DNA from: CAVQBJ01 sp963710725
GTDB lineage: Bacteria; Actinomycetota; Thermoleophilia; Solirubrobacterales; Solirubrobacteraceae
DNA: 64,000 bases
Assembly (NCBI GenBank): GCA_963710725.1
Contig: CAVQBJ010000008.1
Coordinates: forward strand, 620,001-684,000
Direction of reading: 5' to 3'
This document shows positions 44,562 through 53,508 of the stretch, in pieces. The notes beneath the pieces are model-generated. The model was given only the letters and a program-made list of their open reading frames with translations. It did not search any database and was not told where the DNA came from. A program made the translations under genes and the position numbers. Each line of letters starts with the position of its first letter. Position 1 is the stretch's first letter.

Positions 44562-44591
44562 CTACGCAGCGTAGTACGATAGTGCGTAGTA
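44562..44591. promoter_or_regulatory. operator candidate upstream of Rieske gene
   Basis: A perfect palindrome CTACGCAGCGTAG (44562-44574) overlaps two direct copies of GCGTAGTA (44569-44576 and 44584-44591, 15 bp apart). A one-mismatch copy, GCGTCGTA, lies at 45327-45334 upstream of the BlaI-type gene, suggesting that this repressor controls both promoters. Confidence 0.55.
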
Positions 44592-44620
44592 GATACACCA
44601 GCGGGTGAAAGGAAGGCCGG

Positions 44621-45292
44621 ATGCCGGACGCGAAGTCGCGCTACACCGCCGACCGCGGGATCCCCGGTGCCTTCGAGGGCGAGACGGTGACGCGGCGGCG
44701 CCTGATGACCGGGGCGGCCCACACCGCCGGGGTGATCGCCTTCGCCTCGATCGCGCTCCCGGCCCTCGGCTTCGCGGTCGGCCCGGTGTTCGAACGCGAG
44801 AGCGACCTCTGGCAGCAGATCGGGCTGCTCGCCGACTTCCCGGCCACCACGTACGTGCCGGTCACGATCACGATCGCGCCCGGCGTCGGCGACGCCGGGC
44901 TGTCGACGGCGTACATCCGCCGGCACGACGAGGCGATCGACGGGCCCGTCAAGGATCGCTATGACCACGTGATCGCACTGTCCTCGCGCTGCTCGCACGT
45001 CGGCTGCCCGGTGCGCTTCGTCGCCGCCGCCTCGTCCTTCGTGTGCCCGTGCCACGGCGGCGTCTATGACTTCCGCGGCATCCGCGTCGGCGGGCCGCCG
45101 CCGCGCCCACTCGACCGTTTCTACACCCTCGTCCGCGGCGAGCGGGTGTGGCTGGGGCCGCGCTTCAGCGTGAACAGCGAGCTGCAGCGCTTCTCGCCCC
45201 GCGACCCCGGCGAGCCGCTCGACGGGATCGGCCAGTACCTGTACCCGGCGCGACCGTCCACCGCACCCGCGCCACCCGGCGCACGCTCCTGA
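44621..45292 (+). CDS. Rieske [2Fe-2S] protein with twin-arginine-like signal
   Basis: 223 residues from an ATG with GGAAGG upstream. The N-terminal region TRRRLMTGAAHTAGVIAFASIAL is a Tat-like anchor (RR followed by a hydrophobic helix). Cluster ligands are in CSHVGC (about 125-130) and CPCHGG (about 144-149), the full CxH/CxxH set. It resembles the QcrA subunit of actinobacterial cytochrome bc complexes, but no cytochrome b or c gene is adjacent. It is therefore a stand-alone Rieske protein, perhaps exchanging into a bc complex under specific conditions. Preceded by a putative BlaI-type operator. Confidence 0.85.
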   Translation: MPDAKSRYTADRGIPGAFEGETVTRRRLMTGAAHTAGVIAFASIALPALGFAVGPVFERESDLWQQIGLLADFPATTYVPVTITIAPGVGDAGLSTAYIRRHDEAIDGPVKDRYDHVIALSSRCSHVGCPVRFVAAASSFVCPCHGGVYDFRGIRVGGPPPRPLDRFYTLVRGERVWLGPRFSVNSELQRFSPRDPGEPLDGIGQYLYPARPSTAPAPPGARS

Positions 45293-45320
45293 CCACTCGC
45301 CACGCGCGCCCGAGGAGTCC

Positions 45321-45340
45321 TACACTGCGTCGTACGTACG
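45321..45340. promoter_or_regulatory. promoter/operator candidate of the blaI-like gene
   Basis: TACACT (45321-45326) resembles a -10 box. It is followed by GCGTCGTA and the self-complementary CGTACGTACG (45331-45340) that abuts the ATG at 45341. The transcript may be leaderless and autorepressed. Confidence 0.4.
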
Positions 45341-45742
45341 ATGGCGCGCTCCCGCAAGCACCCTTCGCCGCTCCCGCCGCTTCACGAACTCGAGGCCGAG
45401 GTCATGGACGAGGTCTGGCGCCACGATGCCATCTCGGTGCGCGAGCTGATGGAGCTGCTCAACCAGCGCGCCGCCAAGCCCCGCGCCTACACGACGTACA
45501 TGACGATCATGGCGCGGCTCGACGGCAAGGGCCTGCTGAGCCGTCGTCGCGAGGGGAAGGCGGACCACTACTCGGCCGTCCATACGAGAGCCGAGTACCG
45601 CGAGCTCCGCTCCCGGGCGGAGGTGCAGGCGCTCGTCGACGAGTTCGGCGATGTCGCCCTTGCCCACTTCGCCCGCCAGATGAACGAGCTCGATCCCGAC
45701 CACCTGAGGGAGCTGCGTCGCCTTGCCCGCAAGCGCTCGTGA
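45341..45742 (+). CDS. BlaI/MecI/CopY-family repressor
   Basis: 133 residues. A winged helix spans residues 12-80: LHELEAEVMDEVWRHDAISVRELMELL, TTYMTIMARLDGKGLLSR. The C-terminal dimerisation helices (about 85-130) would contain the site cleaved or released by a partner protease in this family. The 3' end overlaps the M56 protease gene by 20 bp, the classic repressor-sensor arrangement. It likely controls its own operon and the Rieske gene. Confidence 0.87.
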   Translation: MARSRKHPSPLPPLHELEAEVMDEVWRHDAISVRELMELLNQRAAKPRAYTTYMTIMARLDGKGLLSRRREGKADHYSAVHTRAEYRELRSRAEVQALVDEFGDVALAHFARQMNELDPDHLRELRRLARKRS

Positions 45743-46679
45743 CGAGCACGGCAGCGAGATCCGCGCGTCGAGGCTGTTCGCCCTGACCCTCGGCCTCGGG
45801 GGCTGCGGTGCCCTCGCCATCGGCGTCGCGCTGCGCGGCGCCGACGCGGTCCGCGTCACGTCCGCCGCACGCGCGGGCCGCTTCGAGCTGCTCGGGCAGC
45901 GCTTCACCTACCCGGAGGTCAACGCGGCCGCCGCGATCGTGCTCGCCCTGGCCGCGCTCGGCGCGATCGTCGTCGTGCTCGCGGTGCGTGCCGGTGCGCG
46001 CGAGCTGCGCGAGAACCGGCGTTTCGCGCGGGCGATGCGCGCCCGCGGCGTTCGCGAGCACGAGGACGTGCACGTCTTCGAGGACGAACGCGCGCAGGCG
46101 TTCTGCGCCGGCCTGCTGCGCCCGCGGCTGTACGTCTCGACGGGCGCCACTCGCCTGCTCGGCGCGGACGAGCTGCGCGCCGTGCTCGCGCACGAGCGTC
46201 ACCACCGCGACCGTCGTGACCCGCTGCGGATCGCGGTCGGTCGCGTGCTCGCGCGAGCCCTGTTCTTCATGCCCGCGCTCGCACGGCTGCACAGCCGCTA
46301 CTGCGCCGACGCCGAGCTCGCGGCCGACGACGCCGCGATCCGCGCCCAGGGCGGCAGCCCGGCCACGCTGGCCTCGGCCATGCTCGCCTTCGAGGGGGCC
46401 ACGCATCCGGCCGCGTCGGTCGGCCTCGCACCCGAGCGCGTCGATCACCTGCTCGGCCGTCACACGCCGCGGCCGCTCCCGCTCGCCTGGATGACGGCCG
46501 CGCTCGCCAGCGCGTTCGCCATCGCCGTCGCCGCCTGGCAGCTGGCCGGCGCGGCGATCGCCCACCTCACGCTCGATCTGCCGATCCTCTCGACGCAGCC
46601 GTGCATCGTCACGCTCGCCCTCATCCCGGGCGTGCTCGGCGCGATCGCCGTGCGCTCCCTGCGTCGCGCGGCGCCGTAG
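45723..46679 (+). CDS. M56-family (BlaR1/MecR1-like) membrane metalloprotease
   Basis: 318 residues from a TTG at 45723 inside the end of the repressor gene; no ATG or GTG is suitably placed. It has helices at about 15-37 and 66-88, and the zinc motif AHERHHRDR (HExxH, about residue 156). A further ligand region is CADAELAADDAAI. Two C-terminal helices follow. The penicillin-binding sensor domain of BlaR1 is absent. It probably cleaves or inactivates the BlaI-type repressor in response to an envelope or redox signal. Confidence 0.82.
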   Translation: MPASARDEHGSEIRASRLFALTLGLGGCGALAIGVALRGADAVRVTSAARAGRFELLGQRFTYPEVNAAAAIVLALAALGAIVVVLAVRAGARELRENRRFARAMRARGVREHEDVHVFEDERAQAFCAGLLRPRLYVSTGATRLLGADELRAVLAHERHHRDRRDPLRIAVGRVLARALFFMPALARLHSRYCADAELAADDAAIRAQGGSPATLASAMLAFEGATHPAASVGLAPERVDHLLGRHTPRPLPLAWMTAALASAFAIAVAAWQLAGAAIAHLTLDLPILSTQPCIVTLALIPGVLGAIAVRSLRRAAP

Positions 46680-46712
46680 TCGCCGCCCGGAGCCGAGGCC
46701 GGCCTGACCGCT

Positions 46713-47387
46713 TCAGGCGGGCACGAGGCGATACGCGCTCGCGCGCCGCTCGAAGCTGAGCAGGCCAAACGCGCGCACGAGCAGCGCCGGGTCGCCGACG
46801 ATCCGCGCATCGGCCTCGGCCGTGCCGAGCTCGCCGGCCACGAGCCCGAGGAAGGTGCGTAGGTCGCACTCCACGACCAGGTCGGCGCCGCCCGGCGCGG
46901 GCCCCGAGCGCGTGTTCGCCGCGCCGTCCGCGACGGTGACGTGGAAGCACTCGTCGCCGACGTGAAACTCGTAGCTCTCGTCGAGTCCGGCGGTGAGCGC
47001 CGGCGGACTCGTCCCGGCGAGCCCGAGCGCGATGAGCTCGGCGCGAGCCGACTCGCGATCGATGTCCTCGGGCAGCGGCAGCTGCCATCCCCAGGCTCCG
47101 AGGCAGTAGATCGCCGGGCGCAGCTGCTGCCCCGACGCCGTCAGCTCGTAGACGTGTACGCCGGCCGGCGGCGGGAGCGTGCGGCGGGTGACCACGCCGG
47201 CGGCCTGCAGCTTCTTCAGGCGGTCGCCGAGCCGATTGGTGCCCATCGCCGGAAGTACGGCCATGAGGTCCTTGAACCGCTTCGGCCCGAGCAGCAGCTC
47301 GCGCACGACCAGCAGCGTCCAGCGTTCGCCGAGGACGTCCAGCGCGCGGGCCACCGAGCACATGTCGCCGTACGTTCGCGCAGGCAT
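46713..47387 (-). CDS. HxlR-family regulator with SCP2-like C-terminal domain
   Basis: 224 residues. Residues 1-105 are an HxlR winged helix (CSVARALDVLGERWTLLVVRELLLGPKRFKDL, MGTNRLGDRLKKLQAAGVV). Residues 115-224 look like a small sterol-carrier (SCP2-like) fold: YEFHVGDECFHVTVADG and DLVVECDLRTFLGLVAGE. Such fusions may sense a lipophilic ligand. It is divergent from an SDR gene, with a palindrome between. Confidence 0.83.
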   Translation of the reverse strand: MPARTYGDMCSVARALDVLGERWTLLVVRELLLGPKRFKDLMAVLPAMGTNRLGDRLKKLQAAGVVTRRTLPPPAGVHVYELTASGQQLRPAIYCLGAWGWQLPLPEDIDRESARAELIALGLAGTSPPALTAGLDESYEFHVGDECFHVTVADGAANTRSGPAPGGADLVVECDLRTFLGLVAGELGTAEADARIVGDPALLVRAFGLLSFERRASAYRLVPA

Positions 47388-47452
47388 CGCCCGAGGATAC
47401 CATTCGTCTCCCTAGAACAACACGAAATGTATATAGTTCACGACCTCTTTCA

Positions 47453-47462
47453 TATTGCAATA
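47453..47462. promoter_or_regulatory. palindrome in the HxlR/SDR divergent promoter
   Basis: TATTGCAATA is a perfect 10-bp palindrome just upstream of the SDR ribosome-binding site (AAAGGAGGA), within an AT-rich stretch (47415-47465) that contrasts with the surrounding GC content. Likely operator for the HxlR regulator. Confidence 0.45.
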
Positions 47463-47477
47463 AAGGAGGACCGGGCG

Positions 47478-48314
47478 ATGGACAGGCAACGCAGCGTCTT
47501 GGTGACCGGCGCGAGCTCCGGGATCGGGAAGGCAACGGCCTTGGCCTTTGCCGCGAGGACGCACACGGTCTTCGCGGCCGCGCGTCGCGAGGACGAGCTG
47601 ACCGAGCTGGCCCGAACGAACCCCCGCATATCGGCCGTTCCCATCGACGTCACCGACGCCGCCTCGATCGCGGCCGCCGTCGAGCGCATCGACGCGCTCA
47701 CCGACGGACACGGGGTCGACGTGGTGGTCAACAGTGCCGGCTACGCGCTCGGCGGTCCGGTGGAGGCGCTCTCCGGCGACGCCGTCCGGCATCAGTTCGA
47801 GACGAACGTGTTCGGGTTGCTCGACGTGACGCGCGCGTTCCTGCCGAGAATGCGTGAGCGGGGCGACGGCCGGATCATCAACGTCAGCTCGGTCGTCGGT
47901 CGCGTCGTGTTCCCCGGGATGGGCGTCTACGCGGCGACGAAGTTCGCGCTGGAGGCGCTCTCCGACGCGCTGCGCATGGAGCTCGCGCCGTTCGGCGTCG
48001 CCGTCGTGCTCATCGAGCCCGGGTTCGTGAAGACCGATATCGGGTCGGCCTCCGAGCGCCAGGCCGCGGACTTCGCCGTGACCGGCGACGGCTACGAGGA
48101 GCTCATCGCGAGGACACGCGAGTTCGTGAGCAGCCAGGTCGCCGAGAACGGGATCGCCCCCGAGCGCGTCGCCGATCAGGTGGTCGACGCGGCCGAGGCG
48201 AGCAACCCGCGCGCTCGCTACCTGCTGCCGGCGAGCAGCAAGGTCCTCGTCGGCGTGATGCGGCGCCTGCCCGACCGGGCCGCCGACCGCGCCAAGCGCA
48301 TGGCCGTCCGATGA
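47478..48314 (+). CDS. short-chain dehydrogenase/reductase
   Basis: 278 residues from an ATG with a strong GGAGGA site seven bases upstream. The NAD(P) motif TGASSGIG sits at about residues 10-17, and NSAG is present. The catalytic Ser lies in INVSSVVG and the Tyr/Lys pair in YAATK. EPGFVKTDI follows. It is an SDR of the classical type, oxidising or reducing an alcohol/carbonyl. It is probably regulated by the divergent HxlR protein. The next gene starts at its stop (ATGA overlap). Confidence 0.9.
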   Translation: MDRQRSVLVTGASSGIGKATALAFAARTHTVFAAARREDELTELARTNPRISAVPIDVTDAASIAAAVERIDALTDGHGVDVVVNSAGYALGGPVEALSGDAVRHQFETNVFGLLDVTRAFLPRMRERGDGRIINVSSVVGRVVFPGMGVYAATKFALEALSDALRMELAPFGVAVVLIEPGFVKTDIGSASERQAADFAVTGDGYEELIARTREFVSSQVAENGIAPERVADQVVDAAEASNPRARYLLPASSKVLVGVMRRLPDRAADRAKRMAVR

Positions 48315-49072
48315 CGCACCCGGTGCCGGCCGATCTGTGGATCGCCACCGTGGCCGCGATCGCCGTCGTCGGCGGCGCCGTCGTCGGGGCGCTCTGGCGG
48401 GAGGCACCGCGCGAGGCCCGCGTCGTGGCGATCGCCGGACTCGCGGGCTGGCTCGGCCTCGACGTCGCGCTCGGGGCCGCCGGCGCGTTCGCGGCCGAGC
48501 CGAACCGCCTCGTGCCCGGGATCGTCGCCGGCGTGGCGGTGCCGATCGCGGCGGGCGCGTGGCTGCTGGGACGAGGCGGCCGCATCGGCCGGCTGGTCGG
48601 CTCCGTCTCGGTCCGCACGATCGTCGGCGTCCAGGCCTACCGGGTCGCCGGCGTGGTGTTCATCATCGCGTGGCTGCAGGGCCGGGTCCCCGGGGTCTTC
48701 GCGGTTCCGGCCGGGGTCGGGGACGTCGCCGTCGGCCTCGCCGCCCCGTTCGTCGCGGCGGGCGTCGCCGCGCGACGGCACTCGACGCGCGCGTGCGCGG
48801 CCTGGAACGCGCTCGGCGTGCTCGACCTCGCCCTCGCGGTGACGCTCGGCGCCCTCACCTCTCCGTCGCCGTTCCAGGCCTTCGCCACCGGCGATCCGAA
48901 CTACCTCATCAGCCGGCTGCCACTCGTGCTCATCCCGGTGTTCGCGGTGCCGCTTTCGGTGCTGCTGCATCTGGCCACCGCCCGCCGGCTGCGCGCCGCC
49001 GGGCCGCTCGACGAGCGGGTCAGGGCAGGAACAGCATCCCCTGCGGCTCCACCGGCGGGCCGTACAGCTTGA
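48311..49072 (+). CDS. hypothetical polytopic membrane protein
   Basis: 253 residues with about six to seven helices (LWIATVAAIAVVGGAVVGAL, IAGLAGWLGLDVALGAAG, VAGVAVPIAAGAWLL, then RVAGVVFIIAWLQG and three more). I recognise no family signature. Its ATG overlaps the SDR stop, so it is translationally coupled. Its 3' end overlaps the convergent secreted protein gene by 53 bp. Membership of the SDR transcript is the only functional clue. Confidence 0.7.
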   Translation: MTHPVPADLWIATVAAIAVVGGAVVGALWREAPREARVVAIAGLAGWLGLDVALGAAGAFAAEPNRLVPGIVAGVAVPIAAGAWLLGRGGRIGRLVGSVSVRTIVGVQAYRVAGVVFIIAWLQGRVPGVFAVPAGVGDVAVGLAAPFVAAGVAARRHSTRACAAWNALGVLDLALAVTLGALTSPSPFQAFATGDPNYLISRLPLVLIPVFAVPLSVLLHLATARRLRAAGPLDERVRAGTASPAAPPAGRTA

Positions 49073-50186
49073 CCGGGGTGACCGCACCGGTCCACGGGTT
49101 GAGCTCGCCGAGGTAGTTGGGCGGGAAGCCGGGGGCCGGGCACGTGCTCGGCGCGCTGTTCTCGTCGCACGGCGTCGCGGCGACGAGCACCGAGTGCGGG
49201 CGGAAGAAGCCCAGGACGACGTCGACGTTGTTGTTGTCGTGGTCGTCCACGTAGAGCGCGCCCCACGAACCCGACGGCCACGCGGTGTCGTCGACCGAGG
49301 TCGACAGGTTCAGCACCGAGAGCGTCTGGCGCGGCCCGCCGGCGTCGCCGACGAAGATCTGCTGCTGGTCGCCCTGGCTGGTGAGCATGAAGTCCCCACC
49401 GAACCGCGGCGCGAAGAAGGGAACGTTCTCGTTGGAGTCGGGATCGGTGAGCATGAGCTGCGTCGTGCCGGTCGAGCCGAGATTTGCGTCCGTGGCGGTC
49501 GCCTCGTCGAAGAACAGCGGGGTGACGGACGCGACCCTGGTCGCGGCGTCGAGGGTGACGCGGTAGACCGCCGGGTAGTACGGCTGCGGCGCCGCGGGGC
49601 CCGTCGTGCCGGGCGCGGACGCGCTGATGAGCACGGTGCCGTCGTGGATCGTGATCGCGTCGGTCCCGCCGTCGGAGGGCAGCGCCTCGTCGTAGCTGTA
49701 GTGCACGACCGCGCCGCTCGCCGGATCGATCGTGTACAGGCTCGAGTTCGCGTCCTCGTTCACCGTCGCGATGACCTCACCCGTCGACGGATCGGCGGTC
49801 AGGCCGTCGCACTTGCCGACGACGTCCCACTGGCCGAGCACGCGTCCGCCGCGATCGAGCTCGACGACCGTGCTGTCGAGGTTGCCCGTCGTGCTCGCCT
49901 GTCCCTGCGGACCGACCCCGTTCTGGAAGCCGACGAAGAGGTGTCCGCGCAGGCTGGTGATGTCGTCGGGCTGGCTGAGGTGCTCACTGCCGCCGGGGAT
50001 CGCATGCTGCAGCTGGGCGCCGTTGAACAGCACGAAGTCAGCGAAGGCCGGGGGCGCCGCGGACGCAGGTCCGGGCTCGCTCGCGCGCGCATCGAGCGCG
50101 CGGACCCCGACGGCGAGCAACGCGACGGCGGCGGCGATCGCCGCGGTGCGCAGGATCCTGGTCGGACGCTGGACTGACGTTCCCAC
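49020..50186 (-). CDS. secreted beta-propeller-like protein
   Basis: 388 residues. A signal peptide (ILRTAAIAAAVALLAVGVRALDARA) is followed by repeated blade-like segments: LSQPDDITSLRGHLFVGF, CDGLTADPSTGEVIATVNED, LYTIDPASGAVVHYSY, DAITIHDGTVLISAS, and GALYVDDHDNNNVDVV. The pattern is that of an extracellular NHL/SMP-30-like propeller. A Cys pair near the C-terminus (PCDENSAPSTCP) may form a disulfide. No enzyme motif is visible. Confidence 0.75.
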   Translation of the reverse strand: MGTSVQRPTRILRTAAIAAAVALLAVGVRALDARASEPGPASAAPPAFADFVLFNGAQLQHAIPGGSEHLSQPDDITSLRGHLFVGFQNGVGPQGQASTTGNLDSTVVELDRGGRVLGQWDVVGKCDGLTADPSTGEVIATVNEDANSSLYTIDPASGAVVHYSYDEALPSDGGTDAITIHDGTVLISASAPGTTGPAAPQPYYPAVYRVTLDAATRVASVTPLFFDEATATDANLGSTGTTQLMLTDPDSNENVPFFAPRFGGDFMLTSQGDQQQIFVGDAGGPRQTLSVLNLSTSVDDTAWPSGSWGALYVDDHDNNNVDVVLGFFRPHSVLVAATPCDENSAPSTCPAPGFPPNYLGELNPWTGAVTPVKLYGPPVEPQGMLFLP

Positions 50187-50448
50187 GAGAGGCCTCCTCG
50201 AAAGCGGATCGGTAACCGGCGGCCCGGCCGCGCCCTGGACTCAACCCGTCCAGGGCGCCCGGCAGCCCGAACGTACCCGCTCGAACCGGGCGGGATGAGA
50301 CCATTCCGTTACGCCGGCCGGCGGTCGATCTAGGCGCCCGGGCCGGCCCGCCAACGCGAGCGGGCCCGCCCCGGCGGCTCGGGGTCCGTCGGGCGAACAA
50401 GCGGCCAGTTCCGCAGCAGGGCCGTGCGGCGGAGCGCATCCGCGGCCG

Positions 50449-51600
50449 ATGACGACGAATGGAGTCCATGGTCGTCCGCCCCGCCTAGCCGTGCGCCTCG
50501 TATACCTTTCCGCGCTGCCGCTCGATGCCGAGCTCGCGCGCGACGTCTCGAGCGGCAGCGGCAGCTCCCTGCCGCTGGTCAGGCGCGGCACGAAGCTCAC
50601 CCCCTCGATCGCCGAGCGGCTGCTCACGCGCGGCGTCAGCACCGTCTGGATCAACGACGAGCTCGGCGAGGGCATCGAGCCGATCGAACCGCTGCCGCCC
50701 GACGTTCGCCGCCACTCCGAGCGCGTCCTCAGCAAGTCGCTGTTGACGGCGCAGGTGGCGATGGCCTCCGCGCAGGCCCTGCCGCAGATGACCGTCGAGG
50801 CGTTGGCCCGGGTCGCGGAGGACATCTCGCGCGCCCTTGCCGACTGCCCCAGCGCGACCCTCGCGCTCAACGACCTCGCCGGCGCCGATCCGTACACGCA
50901 CGGCCACTCGCTGCGCGTGGCCACGATCGGCCTGCTCATGGCCCATGAGGTCTTTCGCCACGACGGATGGGTCGATTGGAGCGGGAAGGTCCGCCGCGAC
51001 CGCTGCGAGGAGCGGATGGCGACGCTCGGGTTCGGCCTCGTCGTCCACGACATCGGCAACCTGACGATTCCGGGCGAGATCCTCAACAAGCCGGCGCAGC
51101 TCGATCGAGCGGAGTACGAGCTCATCAAGAAGCACCCCCAGGCGGGGACGGACATGCTCGCCGCCGCCGACCTGTCGCCGCTGACCATGGCGGTCGTCCG
51201 CGACCACCACGAGCGCATCGACGGGAGCGGCTACCCGAACGGGCGGTCCGACACGCTGCACCAGTTCGCGCGTATCGCCGCGATCGCCGAGGTCTACGAC
51301 GCCATCGTCTCCGATCGCCCGTACAAGCCCGGCGCGAGACCGCATACCGCCGTCGAAACGATCCGCAACGGCGCCGGAACGCAGTTCGACGAGCGGATCG
51401 TCGAGCACTTCTGCCACGTCGTGATGCCATACCCGCTCGGCTGCGAAGCCGAGCTTCCCGATGGGCGAACCGGCGTGGTGAGCGCGCTCGACTCCGCCCG
51501 TCCCTACGCACCGACGGTCCGCCTGCGCGACGCGGCCGGCCACATCACCGAGGAGACCGTCGACCTGTCGCCGGCCCCGGACCGCGCGGCGGCCGCCTGA
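50449..51600 (+). CDS. HD-GYP domain protein (c-di-GMP phosphodiesterase)
   Basis: 383 residues. An N-terminal DUF3391-like region (RLVYLSALPLDAELARDV, GTKLTPSIAERLLTRGVSTVWI) precedes the HD-GYP domain (about 145-330). DPYTHGHSLRV, the VHDIGN metal site (~200), DHHERIDGSGYPNG (~255-268) and FDERIVEHF are all present. It hydrolyses c-di-GMP to GMP, in opposition to the cyclases at 37981 and 53509. A PilZ-like or small beta tail may follow (RTGVVSALD). Expressed from the 260-bp divergent spacer shared with the secreted propeller gene. Confidence 0.88.
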   Translation: MTTNGVHGRPPRLAVRLVYLSALPLDAELARDVSSGSGSSLPLVRRGTKLTPSIAERLLTRGVSTVWINDELGEGIEPIEPLPPDVRRHSERVLSKSLLTAQVAMASAQALPQMTVEALARVAEDISRALADCPSATLALNDLAGADPYTHGHSLRVATIGLLMAHEVFRHDGWVDWSGKVRRDRCEERMATLGFGLVVHDIGNLTIPGEILNKPAQLDRAEYELIKKHPQAGTDMLAAADLSPLTMAVVRDHHERIDGSGYPNGRSDTLHQFARIAAIAEVYDAIVSDRPYKPGARPHTAVETIRNGAGTQFDERIVEHFCHVVMPYPLGCEAELPDGRTGVVSALDSARPYAPTVRLRDAAGHITEETVDLSPAPDRAAAA

Positions 51601-51695
51601 GCCGCGGCGCTATCCGTCCTGCGCGAGCAGCATCAGGTGGCGCTCACGCGTGGCGGCGGAGGGACCGACGCCAAGGGCCGGCTTCCGACCCCGCC

Positions 51696-53321
51696 TCAGC
51701 CGCCGATGATGCCGGTCCAGAAGCCGCACTTGTGCTCGGCGGCGACGCCGGAGCTGAGGTGGCTGCCCAGGCTCGTGAGCACCATCGTCTGGGGTGACCA
51801 TGGCGACCACTGCGGCCAGGCGGTTCCGCCCACCGGGCCGGGCTGGCCCGTGCTGGCGAAGGTGGTCCAGGCGTTGACCATCTGCGCCGAGAGCGCGCTC
51901 TGGGCCGCGGTTCGCGTGGGCGCGGGGATCAGGTTGACCGAGTTGAACAGGTAGAACAGCTCGGAGGCGTGGTAGTCGCCGAGTGGCATGAATTTGTCAA
52001 GGCCCGAGTACGGCGGGTCGGGGTCGGCGAATTCGTAGGTCCACACGGGTTGCCCGGTCGCGGTGGCCTCCGCGGCGGTATACGTCGCCGGGCACGCGAA
52101 GGCGCTATCGGTGACGACGGCCGACTCCGCGAGGTCGGCGGCCCCGTAGGCGGCAATCGGGTACTCGGCCAGCACGCTGCTGGCGTCGGAGCCGAATTCC
52201 TGGAGGGACGTCTCGTACTCGGCAGGCGTGATGGCGCTGCCGCTCGACAACTCCTGCAGCGCGACGAACAGGCGTCCCTCGTTGAGGTTGTTCCCCAGCA
52301 GCATCGGCACGTGGTTGTACTGGCCGCTCCGCCACGCGTCGTCGAGGCCACGGGGTTCGACATAGCCGTCCACGGCGGGCTCCCAGACGGTGGGACCGCT
52401 GCCGAATGCGACGGATGGGTCGTTGAGCAGCGCCGAGACGGGCAGGGCCCGTAGGCACGCGACCATCGTGGCCAGGTCGGGGCATCCCACCCGCGCCGCG
52501 TACGCCTCGCTGCGCTGCACCATGGTGGCCTCGCTCGACTCCTGCATGGTGGTCCCTGAACAGCTGCCGCTCTCGCTGATGGCACGCTGGAAGAGTCCGG
52601 CCGCGAGCGGCGAGGCAATCTGCTGACACACGCTGTTCCCGCCGGCCGACTCGCCGAAGATCGTCACGTTGCTCGGATTGCCGCCGAACGCCGCGATGTT
52701 CTGCCGCACCCACCGCAATCCGGCCTGTTGGTCCATCAATCCGTAGTCGCCGGACGTGTCCCCCGGACTCTCGCTGTCCAGGCCCGGGAGCGCGAGGAAC
52801 CCGAACGGCCCCACGCGGTAGTTGAGCGTCACGACGATGACCTTGCCGGTGTTGACGATCGGCGTGGGGTCGTAGCCGTCGTTGGAGCCGATGACGTAGC
52901 CGCCGCCGTATATGAACACCATGACGGGGAGGTTGTGCGACACCGCGGCCGGGGGTGTGTACACGTCGACGCCGAGGCAGTCCTCACCCGACGGCAGCAG
53001 GGTGCCGACGACCGGCAGTGACTGTGCACAGGGCGTCGAGTGCCACAGCGCGAGGCGAACGCCGAGCCAGGGAGCGACCGGCACCGGAGCATGGAAGCGC
53101 AGTGCCCCCGACGTCGGCTTCGCGAAGGGAATCCCGAAGAACGTGCGCATCGTCGGTGTCACCGAGCCCCACACCGCCCCGTCGCTCGTGAACACCAGAT
53201 TCGCCGGCAGCGCCGCCTGCAATGCGGCCGGCGAACCGACCAGCCCCAGCACGACCGCACTGAGGAACGCAGCCACCCGCATCCGGGTTCCCGGCCGATA
53301 CCCGCCCACACGCACCATCAT
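51696..53321 (-). CDS. secreted type-B carboxylesterase
   Basis: 541 residues from tandem ATGs (53321/53318) after GGGAGG. A signal peptide (FLSAVVLGLVGSPAALQAALP) is followed by a carboxylesterase fold: FFGIPFAKPTSGALRF, EDCLGVDVYTP, YGGGYVIGS (oxyanion hole), and FGESAGGNSV with the nucleophile Ser. The catalytic His is likely in GDYHASEL. It hydrolyses esters outside the cell; the family includes lipase/acetylcholinesterase-like enzymes. It is divergent from the GGDEF-EAL gene. Confidence 0.88.
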   Translation of the reverse strand: MMVRVGGYRPGTRMRVAAFLSAVVLGLVGSPAALQAALPANLVFTSDGAVWGSVTPTMRTFFGIPFAKPTSGALRFHAPVPVAPWLGVRLALWHSTPCAQSLPVVGTLLPSGEDCLGVDVYTPPAAVSHNLPVMVFIYGGGYVIGSNDGYDPTPIVNTGKVIVVTLNYRVGPFGFLALPGLDSESPGDTSGDYGLMDQQAGLRWVRQNIAAFGGNPSNVTIFGESAGGNSVCQQIASPLAAGLFQRAISESGSCSGTTMQESSEATMVQRSEAYAARVGCPDLATMVACLRALPVSALLNDPSVAFGSGPTVWEPAVDGYVEPRGLDDAWRSGQYNHVPMLLGNNLNEGRLFVALQELSSGSAITPAEYETSLQEFGSDASSVLAEYPIAAYGAADLAESAVVTDSAFACPATYTAAEATATGQPVWTYEFADPDPPYSGLDKFMPLGDYHASELFYLFNSVNLIPAPTRTAAQSALSAQMVNAWTTFASTGQPGPVGGTAWPQWSPWSPQTMVLTSLGSHLSSGVAAEHKCGFWTGIIGG

Positions 53322-53508
53322 CACGCCTCCCGAATCGGCAGCTCTCACCTGCACGTCGTCGGCACCGCGATGGCAGGCCGGCGACGAGGACCCGGCGCGA
53401 ATATACCCGACCGGGCTCGACGAGCGCCGATGTATCGGATGCGACGTCGCTGCACGCGTCCGCAGCTGGCCCGGGCCCGGGGGCTTGCGTCGGCGACCGG
53501 ACCGGAAG

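Noticed and set aside
42674..45055. 793-residue open frame on the minus strand
   Set aside because: It is antisense to the FtsH-like and Rieske genes, both with full motif sets.
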